Source of the DNA: an uncultured Acidobacteriota bacterium
GTDB lineage: Bacteria > Acidobacteriota > Blastocatellia > Pyrinomonadales > Pyrinomonadaceae
Assembly: GCA_937859595.1 (NCBI GenBank)
Contig: CALMAH010000023.1
Span: forward strand, 107,148-171,147
Reading direction: 5' to 3'
DNA: 64,000 bases
Positions 1 through 10,752 of this stretch are shown piece by piece. A model generated the notes under the pieces. That model worked only from the letters and a program-made list of their open reading frames with translations. It was not told the DNA's origin and made no database searches. The position numbers and the translations under genes are program-made. Positions within the stretch are counted from its first letter, which is position 1. Each line of letters begins with the position of its first letter.

Positions 1-796
1 TTCTCACGCCCTCGCTGTCCTTGTCCAAGCCCACGGCGGAAATATCGAACATGATCTTGTGGCGTTTCAGCTTCGAATTCGTTCGAAGATGCTCGGTAAA
101 GCTATCGAGAAAGGCCTTGGTCCGTGGGCTGAAGCCTCCTGATGTCCCGAAGTGTGCTATCCGCAATTTCACGGGCCTCAGATCACCCAATATCGAACCA
201 ACAAGAAGATCGACATCCGGCCCGCCGAAACGGCGGTGGCTATTATCAAAATGCAGAAGGATCTGCATTTTGTGCTTTGCCGCGAACTCGAAAACCTTCT
301 TTACCTTCGCCAGATGGTCAGGCTCTGTCAGATACACCTGATTCGCGTTGTGATGCAGCTTGATGCCGTCCATCTTGAGCGACGTCCGGCAGCGTTCCAA
401 TTCGTCAAGAGCATATTCGCGAAGCGGATCGACACTGCAATATGCTTTTACTTTTTTCGGATACTTATTTCTCGCCGCCGCAACGTAAGAGTTCTCGGCC
501 TCGACAAGCTCCCGCTCATTCTCAAACTTTCCAAATTCGCTTGACGAAAACACGTGGGCCATAGAGATCAGGTCGATCCGTTTTGTCCCTGTGTTCTTCA
601 GTATCACATCGATGTCCGAATAATACTCATCCGGGCGCGAGAATGGTATGCCAAGGCCCTTCCATATCTTGATCAATTCTGGGCTTAGGATATGGACGTG
701 GGCATCCATCGCATCTTCGATCCGTTTCTCGACCGATTGGCCAAGTGCGATGATGGCAAACAAAACAAACAACGATACTGAAACGCCTTTCTTCAT
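1..796 (-). CDS. Secreted amidohydrolase (Amidohydro_2-like), partial
   Basis: The reading frame runs from ATG at 796 leftwards and leaves the window still open, so about 265 residues of the N-terminal part are visible. Residues 1-20 form a short hydrophobic signal peptide. DAHVHI follows at about 31-36, the HxH metal-binding motif of amidohydrolases, and later KLHH (about 150) and LLHFDNSH fit the second and third metal/substrate strands of a TIM barrel. The family (PF04909) hydrolyses or decarboxylates cyclic and amide substrates; the substrate here cannot be told. It is transcribed divergently from the DUF2071 gene. The C-terminal catalytic Asp lies outside the window. Confidence 0.75.
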   Translation of the reverse strand, partial: MKKGVSVSLFVLFAIIALGQSVEKRIEDAMDAHVHILSPELIKIWKGLGIPFSRPDEYYSDIDVILKNTGTKRIDLISMAHVFSSSEFGKFENERELVEAENSYVAAARNKYPKKVKAYCSVDPLREYALDELERCRTSLKMDGIKLHHNANQVYLTEPDHLAKVKKVFEFAAKHKMQILLHFDNSHRRFGGPDVDLLVGSILGDLRPVKLRIAHFGTSGGFSPRTKAFLDSFTEHLRTNSKLKRHKIMFDISAVGLDKDSEGVR

Positions 797-919
797 ATTC
801 TCGAAAGCAATTAGCAGATGCCGAATAGTATTCGCGACGACCCGCTTGTGTCAATCGGAATACTTCGGTTGAATTTGCTAGAATTGTAGTTGATCTATAT
901 TCGCGTATTCTCTGTCTGT

Positions 920-1648
920 ATGAAGATACCGACCCTAGCAGGAATCATTAAACGACGGATACTCGTTAACTTCCGAGCTGATCCAGACACGGTTCAGCGG
1001 CTTTTGCCCGCAGGTTTTCGACCAAAGCTGCATCGTGGAAAAGCGGTGGCGGGGATCTGCCTTATCCGGCTGGAGCATATCAGGCCAAAGATGGCGCCTG
1101 AATTTCTCGGACTCAACAGCGAGAATGCGGCACATAGGATAGCTGTAGAATGGGACGAGGATGGCGAAACTCGAGAAGGTGTTTTCATACCGCGTCGCGA
1201 CACCGATTCGGCCCTGAATTCCATTGCCGGCGGGACATTGTTCCCCGGCGAACAAAACCGAGCGAACTTTACTGTAATTGAAACGGACAATGGAATCGAT
1301 CTCGTGATGGAGTCACAGGACCACAAAGTCCGAGTCGATCTAAACGCGACGTTCGCCGAGGAACTGCCTAAAGAGTCTATTTTCATGAACCTCGATGATT
1401 CGTCCGAATTTTTTAGAGGCGGTGGGTTGGGATATTCGGTTACGCGGGGTGCGAAACATCTGGACGGCATGACACTTGAGATAAATGATTGGAAGGTCAG
1501 GCCGCTCGAGGTCGAAAGCGTTACCTCGAGCTTTTACGGCGACACGGACGTGTTTCCCGAAGGAACGATAGAATTTGACCATGCTTTGATAATGCAAAAC
1601 GTCGAACACGAATGGCACGCGGCCCCAGACTATTCGTTGAGTTTGTAA
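920..1648 (+). CDS. DUF2071 / acetoacetate decarboxylase-like protein
   Basis: A 242-residue soluble protein. The pattern RRILVNFRADPD followed by LLPAGF at the N terminus, a central GGTLFPGEQ segment and C-terminal strands rich in hydrophobic residues resemble the DUF2071 (YqjF-like) family, which has an acetoacetate-decarboxylase-type fold and no firmly established reaction. I chose the ATG at 920 (MKIPTLAG) over a TTG at 890 because family similarity begins there; no clear ribosome binding site supports either. It ends 6 bases before mqnE and is probably cotranscribed with it, but nothing ties it to menaquinone synthesis. Confidence 0.6.
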   Translation: MKIPTLAGIIKRRILVNFRADPDTVQRLLPAGFRPKLHRGKAVAGICLIRLEHIRPKMAPEFLGLNSENAAHRIAVEWDEDGETREGVFIPRRDTDSALNSIAGGTLFPGEQNRANFTVIETDNGIDLVMESQDHKVRVDLNATFAEELPKESIFMNLDDSSEFFRGGGLGYSVTRGAKHLDGMTLEINDWKVRPLEVESVTSSFYGDTDVFPEGTIEFDHALIMQNVEHEWHAAPDYSLSL

Positions 1649-1654
1649 AATCTT

Positions 1655-2749
<1,095 letters not shown>

Positions 2750-2811
2750 GTTCGTCGCCGAGTTTTGCGTTGAGTGAAATGTGGGTGCTGCGTTCCGGTT
2801 AGAGGCTGACG

Positions 2812-3111
2812 ATGAGTGATGAAATACACCTGCTGGCATTTGTAGTTTCGGAAGAGAACGATCAGATCTTCCTTCACTTAGACAAAGACGGCATCGAAAT
2901 CTTGATGCGTTCTTTGGAGAGACGCAAAAAACACCTCGAGAAAGACGAACTTGAGCACGAGCATCTCTTCTCCGAAGAATGGGGCGGATGGGAGCTAACC
3001 GTCTCAGACCAAGCCGACAAAGGAAAGGGTAGACCGATTCATCACGTAAAAATTTACGGACGGACGGATGAATGGGCTGACAAGAATGGGTTCGACCGAA
3101 CGCTTAGGTAA
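2812..3111 (+). CDS. Imm32-like immunity protein (orphan)
   Basis: A 99-residue acidic soluble protein. The pattern of an N-terminal strand (IFLHLDKDGIEIL), a charged helix, then HLFSEEWGGWELT and a final strand HHVKIYG resembles Imm32 immunity proteins as I remember them, which usually carry an HL..WGG.EL core. Such proteins neutralise polymorphic toxins, but no toxin gene is next to it. Start ATG at 2812, 62 bases after mqnE. The family call is from memory of the motif and could be wrong; the reading frame itself looks genuine because codon use and composition match a small folded protein. Confidence 0.5.
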   Translation: MSDEIHLLAFVVSEENDQIFLHLDKDGIEILMRSLERRKKHLEKDELEHEHLFSEEWGGWELTVSDQADKGKGRPIHHVKIYGRTDEWADKNGFDRTLR

Positions 3112-3134
3112 CTTTGAGCAAAACCGCGTAAATC

Positions 3135-3290
3135 GCTCCTGAACCCTTACAACTCCCTCACGAACCCTTGCAAATCCTTGCCCTTGCGTTTATGTTGCCT
3201 CGCGAAGCCTTACTCGCTCCCGAAGCCCTGCAAGTCGCACCCGAAGCACTTCGACCAGCTCCCGAAGGGGGCCGCCTCCTCACGAAGGCA
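3135..3290. repeat. Degenerate ~21-bp direct repeats
   Basis: Imperfect copies of CTCNCGAA(C/G)CC start at 3135, 3156, 3198, 3216, 3237, 3258 and 3278, mostly 21 bases apart. The stretch lies in the 300-base gap between the Imm32-like and DUF4256 genes. The 21-base period gives heptapeptide repeats in an open frame on the + strand, but that frame has no ribosome binding site or family resemblance, so I treat it as non-coding repeat DNA. Confidence 0.5.
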
Positions 3291-3311
3291 CAAAGGATCT
3301 GACTACGCCGT

Positions 3312-3351
3312 GCCGCGTAGCGGCAAAGTAGCCGTGGGTTTCAACCCACGG
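3312..3351. repeat. REP-like hairpin doublet
   Basis: Two perfect adjacent hairpins: GCCGC-GTA-GCGGC at 3312-3324 and CCGTGGGTT-TC-AACCCACGG at 3332-3351. The second has the same form as the hairpins flanking the RAYT-like transposase near 50.4-51.0 kb. A pair of close palindromes is typical of REP/REPIN elements mobilised in trans. It lies 60 bases upstream of the DUF4256 gene and has no transposase beside it. Confidence 0.55.
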
Positions 3352-3413
3352 ACTTTCAAAATTGCCATTCCGCTTCCCGATCCCACATGAACCTTTGATA
3401 AAATATCCCAAAG

Positions 3414-3974
3414 ATGAAACCTCAAAAACTCAACACCCAACAAACCCTCAAGCTGATCGAAACCCTCAAACACCGCTTTGAATCGAACACCGACCGCCAC
3501 AAGGGCATAAAATGGGCCGATGTCGAGGAGCGGTTAAAGACTAACTACAAAAAGCTCCCGGCGCTGAACCAAATGGAAGCCACCGGCGGCGAGCCGGACG
3601 TTATCGGTAAAGACAAACACACCGGCGAGATCATCTTTGTTGATTGCTCCCCCGAAAGCCCAAATGGCCGCCGCAGCGTCTGCTACGATGCCGAAGCCCT
3701 CGCGTCCCGCAAAGAGCACAAACCCAAACACAGTGCCCTGGGCATGGCAGCCGAGATGGGCATTCAGATCCTAACGGAAGAAGAATATCGAAAACTCCAG
3801 AAACTCGGCCAGTTCGATCTGAAAACCTCTAGCTGGATCGCGACACCCGATGATATCCGAGGGCTCGGCGGCGCAATGTTCTGCGACCGGCGCTACAACA
3901 CCGTCTGGATCTACCACAACGGGGCCGAAAGCTACTACGCGGCGAGAGGCTTTCGCGGTTCGCTAAGGATCTGA
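3414..3974 (+). CDS. DUF4256 family protein
   Basis: A 186-residue soluble protein. The features GIKWADVEERL, LNQMEATGGEPDVIG, FVDCSPESPNGRRSVCYD and the closing GLGGAMFCDRRYNTVWIYHNGAESYY match the DUF4256 family (PF14066) along its whole length. No catalytic role is established for this family; the conserved Cys, Asp and Arg residues hint at an enzyme but this is only inference. The start is the ATG at 3414. A rho-independent terminator follows at 3983, so it is a single-gene transcript. Confidence 0.8.
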   Translation: MKPQKLNTQQTLKLIETLKHRFESNTDRHKGIKWADVEERLKTNYKKLPALNQMEATGGEPDVIGKDKHTGEIIFVDCSPESPNGRRSVCYDAEALASRKEHKPKHSALGMAAEMGIQILTEEEYRKLQKLGQFDLKTSSWIATPDDIRGLGGAMFCDRRYNTVWIYHNGAESYYAARGFRGSLRI

Positions 3975-3982
3975 TCAAAAAT

Positions 3983-4026
3983 GGCGGCCCATTGCAAACA
4001 CATACGGGGCCGCCTTTCTTGTTTTT
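3983..4026 (+). terminator. Rho-independent terminator of the DUF4256 gene
   Basis: Stem GGCGGCCC (3983-3990) and GGGCCGCC (4007-4014), 16-base loop, followed by TTTCTTGTTTTT. It lies 9 bases after the stop of the DUF4256 gene and just beyond the 3' end of convergent katG. Confidence 0.75.
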
Positions 4027-4060
4027 GAAACAACGCCCGAAGGCGTCACGCTGAAGCGTT

Positions 4061-6783
<2,723 letters not shown>

Positions 6784-6810
6784 AGCACTAAACCTCGTCT
6801 AAGAATAGGA

Positions 6811-6825
6811 TTAGAATAATTCTAT
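6811..6825. promoter_or_regulatory. PerR-box-like operator
   Basis: TTAGAATAATTCTAT is a 7-1-7 inverted repeat with one mismatch and closely resembles the PerR box consensus TTATAATNATTATAA. It covers the -10 element of the perR-katG promoter, 28 bases upstream of the perR start codon, a position suited to repression. Confidence 0.75.
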
Positions 6826-6841
6826 TTATAAATAATGTCAA
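6813..6841 (-). promoter_or_regulatory. Sigma-70 promoter of perR-katG
   Basis: On the minus strand, -35 TTGACA (6836-6841), 17-base spacer, -10 TATTCT (6813-6818), about 30 bases before the perR start codon. The -35 is perfect; the -10 matches 4 of 6 and is overlapped by the PerR box. Confidence 0.7.
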
Positions 6842-6994
6842 CTCCCTGGCTAGGGCCTGTTATCTCCCTACGCGGCTCGTTTAACTAGGGGGCAAATGTG
6901 GGAGTTGTCGATCGTGGGCTGTCGAACATGTTTTTGTATACGCGAAAATGGGCCTAGAGCCGGACTTTCACGGTTTCCTACCGGTGTACTCGTA

Positions 6995-7975
6995 CTAGGT
7001 CTGAGCGATCTGTTTTGCATATGCCGAGCGGAACCACTCTACAAAACGAGGCAAGCCGTCTTCGATCTTTGTTTGAGGGTCGTAGCCTAACAGGCGCTTG
7101 GCTTTCGAAATATCTGCGTAGGTAAGAGGCACGTCGCCCGGTTGTACAGGCTGTAGATCGACTATGGCCTTTATGCCCAGATTATCCTCAATTAATTCGA
7201 TCAGGCGCCGAAGCTCGGTCGTCTCTGATTCGCCGAGATTTATGATCTCGTGCATAGAACCCGTGTAATCCATCGCTTCCCTGACACCCTGAATAATGTC
7301 ATCGATGTAAGTATAGTCGCGGCGGGTCGTACCATCACCATACACCGGTATCGGCAGGCCCTCGGCGATAAGACGGGTAAATTTGTGGACCGCAAGATCG
7401 GGCCGTTGCCGCGCGCCGTAAACGGTAAAAAATCGCAGGCAGATCGTCCGAATATCGTAAAGATGCGAATAGGTGTGACACAAAAGCTCGCCGGCCGCCT
7501 TTGTCGCGGCATAAGGAGAAATGGGCTTGCGAATTGAATCGTCCTCGGCAAAGGGTACCTTACGGCTGATCCCGTAAACGCTGGATGACGATCCGAACAC
7601 GAACTGTCCAACGCCGTGAATGCGGGCCAATTCGAGCAGATTCAGTGTCCCACAAACGTTGGTCTCGTTATATAGTCTTGGCTCGGCGAGCGATGGGCGC
7701 ACGCCTGCCCGAGCGGCCAGATGAACGATCATTTCAAACCGTCTACGCCCAAAGATCTCCGCCAAAGCCTCTTCATCTCGAATGTCCGCTTCGATAAATT
7801 CAACGGCCGCATCTCCGTCAAACGAGCTAAGGTTGGCTCGCTTTATCTCCGGCGAATAGAAGTCGTTGAGATCATCAACGATCGTGACATGCCAACCGCC
7901 GTCGACGAGCAAGTTTTCGACGAGATGTGAGCCGATAAATCCGGCTCCTCCGGTTACTAGAACGTTCCTGGTCAC
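6995..7975 (-). CDS. NAD-dependent sugar-nucleotide epimerase (UDP-glucuronate 4-epimerase-like)
   Basis: A 326-residue extended short-chain dehydrogenase. The Rossmann motif GGAGFIGSH is at 9-17, the catalytic Ser cluster SSSSVYG near 125 and YAATK (Y-x3-K) near 150. The segments ARAGVRPSL, RFFTVYGARQRPD and GDGTTRRDYTYIDDI fit UDP-glucuronate 4-epimerases and related UDP-glucose epimerases that feed envelope polysaccharide synthesis. The exact sugar cannot be set from sequence alone. It stands alone between the perR promoter and the RDD gene on the same strand. Confidence 0.85.
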   Translation of the reverse strand: MTRNVLVTGGAGFIGSHLVENLLVDGGWHVTIVDDLNDFYSPEIKRANLSSFDGDAAVEFIEADIRDEEALAEIFGRRRFEMIVHLAARAGVRPSLAEPRLYNETNVCGTLNLLELARIHGVGQFVFGSSSSVYGISRKVPFAEDDSIRKPISPYAATKAAGELLCHTYSHLYDIRTICLRFFTVYGARQRPDLAVHKFTRLIAEGLPIPVYGDGTTRRDYTYIDDIIQGVREAMDYTGSMHEIINLGESETTELRRLIELIEDNLGIKAIVDLQPVQPGDVPLTYADISKAKRLLGYDPQTKIEDGLPRFVEWFRSAYAKQIAQT

Positions 7976-8059
7976 TTATTGATCGATTTGCTCCGAAGGG
8001 AGGTCTCTGTGCGAAGCAAAAGGAAGGTTATCACGAAGATTCTGCACGTTGCAAAAACG

Positions 8060-8977
8060 TTAATTCAAGAAACGCTGGCGTGCGTGGTACATGTGTAGCA
8101 GCTCCTCAAGAAATCCTTCGTATGTGAAGGTCTCCAGATCGTAAGCCGGTTTTATTTTGAACATTATCGGAAGGGCGACCCGCCACGCCATCCATTGCCG
8201 TTGTCTTTCGGTGAGGTCCCATCTGCGCCGCAGCAGGTTTTCTACGACCTCCAACTCGGCCAAGGTCACCGATGAGATATCCGCGGCAAACTTGGTAACC
8301 GGCTGGACACGGAGGAACGCTGTATCGGCGATGCGGGTCGCGAACGTCTCGTCAAAAGTCGGCGCATCGTCAGACCGTTCTCTTATGACGACGGTTCCGG
8401 CGAACATATCACCTATCCGTTGGTCGCGCGAATTTGCGAATATCGCGATCAGTCCGGCCGAGTAGATAGGCACCACAAACCCCGGCATCGCGTCAAATAT
8501 GCGCAAAATATTTCTAGCCGCGGATTCCCAAAACGTTATCGGGCGTCCATCTTCCCTGATTACCCGCAACTTCACGAGTCGCTTGCCTGGCGTTTGGCCG
8601 TTCCAAAACCATTCAAAAAAAACGAAATAACCAGAAAACAAAAGAAAAACGAAAATGATCAGTACTGCAATGGCCCATCCCGGAGCTTCGGTCGCAAGGT
8701 CAGAGACCCCAGCTCGGCCGTAAGGCGACGAACTCGCAAGTATCTCGAATATTCCCCAAAAGACAACAGCTATCGCCGTATATTGGATCGCGTGGTCGAT
8801 TATCACCGCGAGAAACCTATTACCTATAGATGCAAGCGAGAAAGCAAGCGGCACGCGCTCCGGCGTTTCGATTATTAAAGTCTCTTCGGTTTCTATCAGT
8901 GGCTTTGCCATTTCTGACTTGTCGAGTATTATTCCGCCGCCGGGGTCGAAATGCAACAGATGTTTTTTGCTTGTCAT
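8060..8977 (-). CDS. RDD family membrane protein
   Basis: A 305-residue inner-membrane protein. The RDD core spans about 45-200: IGNRFLAVIIDHAIQY begins the first helix, two further helices follow (IAVLIIFVFLLFSGYF and a later one near FVVPIYSAGLIAIFA), with GKRLVKLRVIREDG between them. RDD proteins have few known functions; some act as Na+/H+ exchangers and others modulate partners. The C-terminal 90 residues are soluble and helical (NLLRRRWDLTERQRQWM). ATG at 8977 is kept; an internal ATG at 8911 is a possible alternative, since family similarity starts about residue 30. It is divergent from ribH. Confidence 0.75.
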   Translation of the reverse strand: MTSKKHLLHFDPGGGIILDKSEMAKPLIETEETLIIETPERVPLAFSLASIGNRFLAVIIDHAIQYTAIAVVFWGIFEILASSSPYGRAGVSDLATEAPGWAIAVLIIFVFLLFSGYFVFFEWFWNGQTPGKRLVKLRVIREDGRPITFWESAARNILRIFDAMPGFVVPIYSAGLIAIFANSRDQRIGDMFAGTVVIRERSDDAPTFDETFATRIADTAFLRVQPVTKFAADISSVTLAELEVVENLLRRRWDLTERQRQWMAWRVALPIMFKIKPAYDLETFTYEGFLEELLHMYHARQRFLN

Positions 8978-9035
8978 TTTGAAACGCCGTTCTCTATACT
9001 TGTAATTTGCGGCGGTTAACGAAAAGGAGATATTT

Positions 9036-9551
9036 GTGCAACCAAAAACTCATCGCGGACGACTTAATGCAGAGGGCCTACGGTTTGCCGTGGTGGTCAG
9101 CAGATGGAACGATTTTCTGACCTCAAAGCTTCTCCTAGGTGCCGTAGAGGCCCTAGAGAGTTTTGGCGCAAAGGAAGAAGACATTGAGACCTTTATGGTT
9201 CCAGGCGCGTTCGAGCTGCCCCTGGCTTCAAAGAAAGCGGCCCAGCTAGGGCGATTTGACGCTGTCATCGCCTTAGGCGTCGTGATTCGCGGTGAAACGC
9301 CCCACTTCGACTTCGTAGCCGGAGAAGCAGCCAAAGGCATTTCGGCAGTGGCGCTCGAAATCGGCATTCCCGTCACCTTCGGTGTCGTAACGGCTGATAA
9401 TCTGGAACAGGCGATCAACCGGTGCGGAGCAAAAGCGGGCAACAAAGGGGCAGAGGCGGCGTCAGCGGCAGTAGAGACAGCAGAACTATTCCGACAAATC
9501 GGGTCGCTGAATACCGAGGGCAACGATAAGGCATTTAGCAATGTCGTTTGA
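9036..9551 (+). CDS. ribH: 6,7-dimethyl-8-ribityllumazine synthase
   Basis: A 171-residue enzyme that condenses 5-amino-6-ribitylaminouracil with 3,4-dihydroxy-2-butanone 4-phosphate, the penultimate step of riboflavin synthesis. Visible motifs are VSRWNDFLTSKLL, VPGAFELPL, the phosphate-binding GVVIRGETPHFDFV with catalytic His90, and GIPVTFGVVTADN. The start is GTG at 9036 with AGGAGA six bases upstream. It overlaps nusB by 11 bases, a common bacterial pairing. The C terminus is about 15 residues longer than typical. ribA is elsewhere in the window (27.8 kb), so the rib genes are dispersed. Confidence 0.95.
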   Translation: MQPKTHRGRLNAEGLRFAVVVSRWNDFLTSKLLLGAVEALESFGAKEEDIETFMVPGAFELPLASKKAAQLGRFDAVIALGVVIRGETPHFDFVAGEAAKGISAVALEIGIPVTFGVVTADNLEQAINRCGAKAGNKGAEAASAAVETAELFRQIGSLNTEGNDKAFSNVV

Positions 9552-10032
9552 AAAAACAATTAAGATATCGGGTTCCCGGCGGAAGGCGCGTGAAAGTGCG
9601 TTGCAAATGCTTTTTGCGGCCGACGTCGTGAAAAACGCCAGTGAATTCTCGACCGACGATTTCTGGAACGAGCTGGGCGCCGCGGATATGGACCCTCGCC
9701 TTCAAGCCTTTGCGAACACACTCGTCAAGGGCACCCTGAACAACATCACGCTTATCGACGACCGGATCCGGACACGTGCCGAGCATTGGCGCATCGAAAG
9801 AATGGCCATCGTTGACAGAAATGTTCTTCGGCTCTCGGTCTATGAATATCTCTTTGAGGACACGCCGCGTACCGTTGTAATCAACGAGGCGCTCGAAATT
9901 GCTAGACGCTTCTCTACATTCGAAGCCACGCAATTTATTAACGGTATCCTGGACGCAATAAAGCTCGATCTTGAAAAGGAAGACCCCGAAAAGGTCTCTG
10001 GGGAGGAACGATTCCATGCGTCTTCGAGCTAG
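9541..10032 (+). CDS. nusB: Transcription antitermination factor NusB
   Basis: A 163-residue all-helical RNA-binding protein. RRKARESALQMLFA opens the N-terminal helix that contacts boxA RNA, and VDRNVLRLSVYEYLF, TVVINEALEIARRFST and FINGILDAI complete the NusB fold. It joins NusE (S10) in the rRNA antitermination complex. ATG at 9541 lies inside the last codons of ribH, implying translational coupling. The last 15 residues are a charged tail beyond the usual fold, and they overlap the start of the next gene. Confidence 0.93.
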   Translation: MSFEKTIKISGSRRKARESALQMLFAADVVKNASEFSTDDFWNELGAADMDPRLQAFANTLVKGTLNNITLIDDRIRTRAEHWRIERMAIVDRNVLRLSVYEYLFEDTPRTVVINEALEIARRFSTFEATQFINGILDAIKLDLEKEDPEKVSGEERFHASSS

Positions 10033-10633
10033 GCGTTTCTTTTCTATCTCGGCGGTGCGATCTCCCTCGCTACTGTCTGCCCTGGTACTTATCTCCGCAC
10101 TTACGGCCGCAGCAACTGCCCAGGAAAGGCCCTTCGATGATCTGCCGAAAACCATCCGGGGCTACAAGGTTCACAACAAAACAATAGTCGTTTCGGGTTC
10201 ACTCCCGGGAAACTATTCGAACAACGGCACAGATGTCCAAGTCAAGGTCGGTGACCCGTCCGTGGCGGAAACTGCACTGGCCGGCATCACCCTCGCACTG
10301 CCGGTGGACTTCACATCGTTACAGCAAAGCGGACGGGTTGACTTCATCACGTTCTACAACGTGCGTGTCAACGGTATTCCGATTTCGGTCGAGGAATATC
10401 GTCATCGTTTTGAGTTTCGAAAATGTGAGACCCGCTCATTGCCTGAACCTGCGCAGATATTTGTGCCCACGGGCAGGATCCTTCAGGCCGCCTGGCTTGA
10501 GATGCGTGACCACCGTCCGCAATGGAGCGTTACCGGACGTGTTTTTGTCTTCGGCAAGTTTCGTAGGTTCGGGATTCTCCATAAGCGTGTTGTCCCGGTC
10601 GATTTTGACATATCGGTTGCCAACCCACTATAA
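10016..10633 (+). CDS. Secreted protein of unknown function
   Basis: A 205-residue exported protein that I do not recognise. Residues 1-35 are a signal peptide with basic start MRLRARR, a hydrophobic core LSALVLISALTAAATA and a likely cleavage after AQ. The mature part is rich in beta strands (VHNKTIVVSGSLPG, GITLALPVDF, VDFITFYNVRVNGIPI). ATG at 10016 is preferred over an earlier ATG at 9971 because GGGGAGG lies ten bases upstream and the signal peptide starts there. It overlaps the end of nusB by 17 bases, so it is probably part of the ribH-nusB transcript. Confidence 0.65.
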   Translation: MRLRARRFFSISAVRSPSLLSALVLISALTAAATAQERPFDDLPKTIRGYKVHNKTIVVSGSLPGNYSNNGTDVQVKVGDPSVAETALAGITLALPVDFTSLQQSGRVDFITFYNVRVNGIPISVEEYRHRFEFRKCETRSLPEPAQIFVPTGRILQAAWLEMRDHRPQWSVTGRVFVFGKFRRFGILHKRVVPVDFDISVANPL

Positions 10634-10752
10634 AACGCGGGCGACGGCGACGAAACCGCCTCCGGATCGGACACGTTTATGAATTACCCAGCATTACTGT
10701 AAAATGATAGCTTGCCCCAAAAATTGTAATTTCAAGGAATGACCCAGGAAAA

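Noticed and set aside
3178..3390. Plus-strand frame through the 21-base repeats and REP doublet
   Set aside because: Its apparent heptapeptide repeats come from the DNA repeats, and it runs through the palindromes.
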